Positions 60,297 through 64,000 of a DNA stretch of 64,000 nt are shown piece after piece. The stretch is taken from the NCBI GenBank assembly GCA_035222895.1, contig JAVYIG010000601.1, positions 186,001 to 250,000 of the forward strand, written 5' to 3'. This DNA comes from Strongylocentrotus droebachiensis (Eukaryota; Echinodermata; Echinoidea; Camarodonta; Strongylocentrotidae). The translations under genes and the position numbers were made by a program. Numbering within the stretch: the stretch's first letter is position 1; every line of letters starts with the position of its first letter. The notes beneath the pieces are model-generated. The model ran no database searches. It was not told the DNA's origin and worked only from the letters and a program-made list of their open reading frames with translations.

Positions 60297-60420
60297 GGCA
60301 GCTTCCACACAGCAGGGAACTGCCTCGGTTCACGTTGATGACCGACGAGGATTTAGAGGAGTTTATCGTTTCTACAGACAGTGAAAGAACTAAAAAGCAA
60401 ATATGGACTGTCAATATTCA
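60297..60420 (+). pseudogene. Crypton/KIAA1958-like recombinase N-terminal fragment (copy 1)
   Basis: From ATG 60297 one frame gives MAASTQQG; the next gives RELPRFTLMTDEDLEEFIVS then TDSERTKKQI, the N-terminal signature of Crypton-type tyrosine recombinases and KIAA1958-like proteins (DEDLxxFxxxxDSxNTKKQ). The rest is lost; the next frame passes into another family. Confidence 0.6.
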
Positions 60421-60790
60421 AGGAGTACTGTTCTCCTCACCTACAATCGAAGTGCATTTCCCCTTGCCCTTACTACCTGTCGGGGAAGTTTGGTAAAAAC
60501 TAACAAGTCAAACTTGATGCATTGCATCGAAGATTCCACTGATAATATCAAGTGCAAGCCCCCCAAGCAATCAACAATTATAATTGATGACATGGCAATT
60601 GTCCAACAGATTAACCCATCAAAACTGCAGGTACCTATTAAAAACATTTGCGAATCTGGCAAATGTACTTCTGAGACGTGTGATCCAATCAGCCATCGCT
60701 CATGACTCGAAAAAGGTTCATTTTGTTACAGATACATATAGGGATGTATCAATCAAGAATGCAGAGAGGTTTTTCCAAGACTAAGAAAGT
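60403..60790 (+). pseudogene. decayed EEADT/TGCDSTSAF family gene (copy 2, middle part)
   Basis: Contains LLTYNRSAFPLALTTCRGSL, VKTNKSNLMHCIEDS, STIIIDDMAIVQQI and LLRRVIQSAIAHDSKKVHFV, then TDTYRDVSIKNAERF. The last part matches copy 1 at 58310-58400 plus 58651-58680, without the LINE insertion. No catalytic-motif segments remain in this copy. Confidence 0.6.
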
Positions 60791-61264
60791 GTCCCAGAAA
60801 CAAGGGGCAACTGACTCAAGCTCACGGCTTAGCAAACTGGAAGCAATTTTTGAACAATCTAGCGAAGAGACAAGGCACCTCATATCCATGATGGAGATTT
60901 TGTGCTCAAATTCTTTCTCCTCAGGCTGCATTGTTTTTGTGTACGGCTGTTTCTTTACGATCAAGAACTACTCGGGAAAGACTAAGTACAACTGATGGCG
61001 AGTCCCAGGGACAGGACACGCAAGTAAAATCTCTCTCAGGGGATGGAACACTCCCCACCCTGGCTGCGCAAAATCTACCGGAAAGTAAAATACTTGTGAC
61101 GTTTCATGACGTCATAATTTTGTTAACAGTTTCAGAGCAGCGGTTGATTGATTGCGTGTATTAATCTCTGCGATAAAAGGTTTTTATGTGACGATGAAAT
61201 CTATGGGAAATTACATACGTGTTAATAAACAAATTAAAATATTACGGTATGATTCAAGCGCATC

Positions 61265-61545
61265 TGGAGATATTTACGTACTCCATTCATTACATATCAA
61301 TATGGATTCTGCAACCAAAAGAAATACAAATTTCTCTGACCGAGAGAGGAGCAATATAATTGATGAATATAGGAGTCATTTGAATGTTCCGAGGCTGAAG
61401 CTGGGATCAAGCTTAACACTCCATGATAAAGAGATATATGGCTTGGAAGAACATTACAGCAAAGCTAAATGCAACAGGTGACGGCTGCAGGAAGGTGGGA
61501 GAGGTAAAGAACAAGTGGAACAAGTTCAGTGCACCCTTTGAGTTC
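61265..61545 (+). pseudogene. Myb/SANT-like domain remnant (copy 2)
   Basis: MDSATKRNTNFSDRERSNII, DEYRSHLN, then in the next frame MAWKNITAKLNATGDGCRKV and GEVKNKWNKFSA. Same order as 54835-55110, with one frameshift near 61435. Nucleotide similarity covers ACAAATTTCTCTGA(C/T)CGAGA. Confidence 0.6.
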
Positions 61546-61689
61546 TACAGTGTCTACATCGTCTGCACCCTCTATTTGTTGTTATTTTGTTCCTGCTTGC
61601 ACCGGTATTCTGCACTGCACGAGATCAACATCATCGCACCCTTGGCAATACGTCCTGTTTGGGTCAACGTAAAAATAAACTTATTTAGA

Positions 61690-61930
61690 TGCTGCTTGCA
61701 GGAGGAACTGCCTCAGTTCACGTTGATTACCAACAAGGATTAGAGGAGTTTATGAGTTCTACAGACAGTGAAAACACTAAAAAGCTGATTAAATACGGAC
61801 TGTCAATATTCAAGGAATACTATTATCTCGCTGATGTGAATTTTGAGGATTTGGCTTCGCTTCGGAAAGATAGCTACATCCAGATCGCCTCGGAAGTGAT
61901 AGTTTGTCCCATCACCTTCACCAACGGTAG
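61690..61930 (+). pseudogene. Crypton/KIAA1958-like recombinase N-terminal fragment (copy 2)
   Basis: The frame from ~61701 reads EELPQFTLITNKDLEEFMSS, then TDSENTKKLIKYGLSIFKEY and YYLADVNFEDL. Better preserved than copy 1 (60297-60420). No catalytic Arg/His/Tyr region follows directly; a foldback element starts at ~61900. Confidence 0.65.
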
Positions 61931-62036
61931 TTATTTGCTTATTATACGCTCTCGGGAAGGTTACAATTGTGCTATTGTAACCTTCCCGAGAGCGTATAAA
62001 AACAACTATTTCTCTCAAAGCAGTCATTAATACTAT
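61900..62036. mobile_element. foldback element, TATACGCTCTCGGGAAGGTT arms
   Basis: TATACGCTCTCGGGAAGGTT is followed almost at once by its reverse complement AACCTTCCCGAGAGCGTATA, then AAAACAACTATTTCTCTCAA and GCAGTCATTAATACTATA. The right part is shared with 63086-63241. Confidence 0.75.
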
Positions 62037-63085
62037 ACTATATCCCGCATACTAAGAAACTTGCAATCTGATGGGTCAGAAGTCAAGCAGCGTTCCAATT
62101 TCATGGATACGTTGTTAACATTTACAATTCAAATTAAACAGCTCATCATCTAGTGTACACAGACATGTATGATATGTTATGTGTTGACAACTTCATCGTT
62201 CTTTCAGATTTTTACCAGTTTTATTGACTTATTAACTATATTGAAACGATACTGTGCAATGTTTGTCACCGAAATAATTCGGCATTATTGGAAGCTAATT
62301 ATAAGTATTGGCGTTGGACCATAGACTGTGGAAAGATAACAAGTGAGGTAAGTTCATCGATCTACAATATTCATTTCAATCAATTAATTGTCAGATTTTT
62401 ATGGCTATACTACGCTGCTTTAATACATAAAGAGTCTAGACCTATTTATGCATTATCGATATAGCGCTGCGGTGCAGCGCAAGTTGACATATTTTGTCAT
62501 CGTGTCGCCGCTAATAAAAACTAGATGAAGCTAGCTGTCTGCAGAATCAGAATGACCCGAGTGAAAACCTAGTTATTTTAATCATGTAAAATTCACTTTA
62601 AATAGACCTTATTGCCGATGCGGAATATAAAACAAATATTAACCTCCTTTACTCGGGCAATCGAAACAAACTATCATCGCCTCGGTGATGATAGTTTGTA
62701 TTATAAACCTCACTTAAGAAATCCAGCCATCTGATTGGTCGAAATTGCATTCACAAACTTTAACTATTCCAGTAAATTTCCCGGTAAAATTCCAAACCCA
62801 TGTAATAGTTCTAAAATCCCAGAAAACTTCCCACGACATGCAACATCACTACAAGTAGCCATGCCCATGTTTCCAGTCAGCAGGTGCAAGCCCCTACATA
62901 TCACTTTAACAACTGCACTGTAAACATTTTAACAAATAGTTTTATGGACATATTTTCTACGGAGTTCTACCTGTTCTACCAGTTGAGTTACAGAGTTTTT
63001 TTACGGATTTCTACCTGTTCTACCAGTCGAGTTACGGAGTTCTACCTGTTCTACCAGTTGATTGGTAAGTTGACTCTTCGGTATA
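62037..63085. other. AT-rich stretch, small hairpin, no gene seen
   Basis: A hairpin ACTATCATCGCC/TCGGTGATGATAGT lies at ~62670-62700. The tandem words TTCTACCTGTTCTACCAGT recur three times at ~62963-63060. No coding region recognised. Confidence 0.45.
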
Positions 63086-63241
63086 TAAAAGTATTAATGA
63101 CTGCTTTAATATTCGAGAAATAGTTGTTTTTATACGCTCTTGTGCTATTGCCCTCGGCACGCCTCGGGCAATAGCACAATTGTAACCTTCCCTTGAGCGT
63201 ATAAAAACAACTATTTCTCTCAAAGCAGTCATTAATACTAT
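63086..63241. mobile_element. foldback element, AGTATTAATGACTGCTTTAA arms
   Basis: AGTATTAATGACTGCTTTAA with AGAAATAGTTGTTTTTATAC at the left mirrors GTATAAAAACAACTATTTCT and CAAAGCAGTCATTAATACT at the right (~50 bp arms). The centre holds TATTGCCCTCGG/CGGGCAATA hairpin sequence. Confidence 0.85.
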
Positions 63242-63359
63242 ACCATTACCCTCGTAGTCGGTTAATTTTTGCTTACTAGAGCCTCTCAGTGCATGGTTTA
63301 TTTGTTTACAATAGAACTATCGGTATAGAACTATACAAAGCCAAGCTGCGTGCTCAACG

Positions 63360-63515
63360 AGGCCTGGAAAGAATGTGGCCTTCCTCTTTTCACGGGCACT
63401 CAGAAAGACTGCAGCAACTGCTGCACGTGACAAGTAAAGTTGTCAGTTGAAGATAGATGATGTGCCACTCGGTTGGTACTGCCGAACAGTACTACATAGC
63501 GAGATATAAGACCAA
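63360..63515 (+). pseudogene. tyrosine-recombinase C-terminal motif fragment
   Basis: A frame near 63380 reads RALRKTAATAARD, and from 63457 MMCHSVGTAEQYYIARYK. The CHS...TA..YY pattern resembles box II of tyrosine recombinases (GHS...T..YY), His at 63466-63468 and candidate nucleophilic Tyr at 63490-63495. A stop and frame changes separate the parts. It could be the far end of a Crypton-like gene. Confidence 0.4.
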
Positions 63516-63561
63516 AATATCGACACAAGAGAAAAGGTGTGGAATATGCTTGTTGGACATG

Positions 63562-63921
63562 AAGACCAAGAGCATGCACAGTTGGCATCCACGTCATCAC
63601 AAGAGCCTCCAGCCAGAACCCTATGAAGAAAGCAAGACCAAGAGCATGCACAGTTGGCATCCACGTCATCACAAGAGCCTTCAGCAAGAACCCTACGAAG
63701 AAAGGAAGACCAAGAGCATGCACAGTTGGCATCCACGTCATCACAAGAGCCTTCAGCAAGAACCCTACGAAGAAAGGAAGACCAAGAGCATGCGCAGTTG
63801 GCATCCACGTCATCACAAGAGCCTCCAGCAAGAACCCTACAAAGAAATGAAGACCAAGAGCATGCGCAGTTGGCATCCACGTCATCACAAGAGCCTCCAG
63901 CAAGAACCCTACGAAGAAAGC
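63562..63921. repeat. 72 bp tandem repeat, five units
   Basis: AAGACCAAGAGCATGC(A/G)CAG restarts every 72 bases. As 72 is a multiple of three and the units lack stops in several frames, long open frames appear on both strands. The frame EDQEHAQLASTSSQEPSART runs past the array into RLKLTSVDQVDMARMIRAVI and off the window; unit 1 has a TGA in that frame where the others have CGA. Confidence 0.9.
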
Positions 63922-64000
63922 CAAGCGCTCGCTTGAAGTTGACTAGTGTGGATCAAGTTGACATGGCTAGAATGATTAGAGCTGTTATCAATAGAACCTG

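Noticed and set aside
63400..63924. 174- and 145-residue minus-strand frames
   Set aside because: Open only because the 72 bp repeat unit lacks stops in these frames; very Cys/Trp-rich and not protein-like.
1..64000. CRISPR array, operon or bacterial features
   Set aside because: The tandem arrays have no spacers, and the window is spliced eukaryotic DNA.

Overview
This window is eukaryotic nuclear DNA: one gene split into 37 short exons, GT/AG and GC/AG introns, and very dense interspersed repeats. The repeat types (TA- and TTAA-flanked MITEs, L2/CR1-type LINE 3' ends ending in ATT repeats, tRNA-derived SINEs, a Helentron-like element, Crypton-like recombinase pieces) and the protein similarity to vertebrate orthologues suggest a marine invertebrate deuterostome, most likely an echinoderm such as a sea urchin. 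The species assignment is inference.

Layout. (1) Positions 1-4.5 kb, minus strand: first coding exon (4497-3654) of a probable BCR-like RhoGEF/RhoGAP gene, with its first intron running off the left edge. (2) 4.5-10.2 kb: intergenic, with foldback elements, microsatellites and a ~300 bp tandem repeat; the divergent SUPT6H gene probably starts in the last kilobase. (3) 10,278-47,816, plus strand: a complete gene for transcription elongation factor and histone chaperone SPT6 (SUPT6H). I traced 37 coding exons, whose phases all join to one 1,926-codon frame. All expected domains are present: acidic N-terminus, IWS1-binding motif, Tex-like core, YqgF-like domain, HhH, S1, tandem SH2 and a TP-rich tail. 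(4) 47.8-53.6 kb: probable long 3' UTR, then AT-rich gene-poor DNA and a degenerate AT minisatellite. (5) 53.7-64 kb: a graveyard of transposon-derived coding fragments. It holds a KMT5A-like SET domain remnant, Myb/SANT-like domains (two dispersed copies plus a six-unit 148 bp array), two decayed copies of an invertebrate repeat-associated family with EEADT...TGCDSTSAF motifs, two Crypton-like recombinase N-terminal pieces, a tyrosine-recombinase C-terminal motif, a Helentron-like element and a 72 bp coding-size minisatellite.

Most notable: the SUPT6H gene has two GC-AG introns, two NAGNAG acceptors, decayed or near-intact partial copies of four of its own exons (16, 19, 22, 24) inside introns, and a large acidic insertion in exon 14. 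Intron 4 holds a 1.7 kb foldback element with ~700 bp inverted arms and an 8 bp target duplication. Helentron-like elements carry arrays of AGGTCA direct repeats. The right end mixes SET, Myb/SANT, nuclease-like and recombinase modules, some present twice in similar form, which hints at a composite or repeatedly co-mobilised element family.
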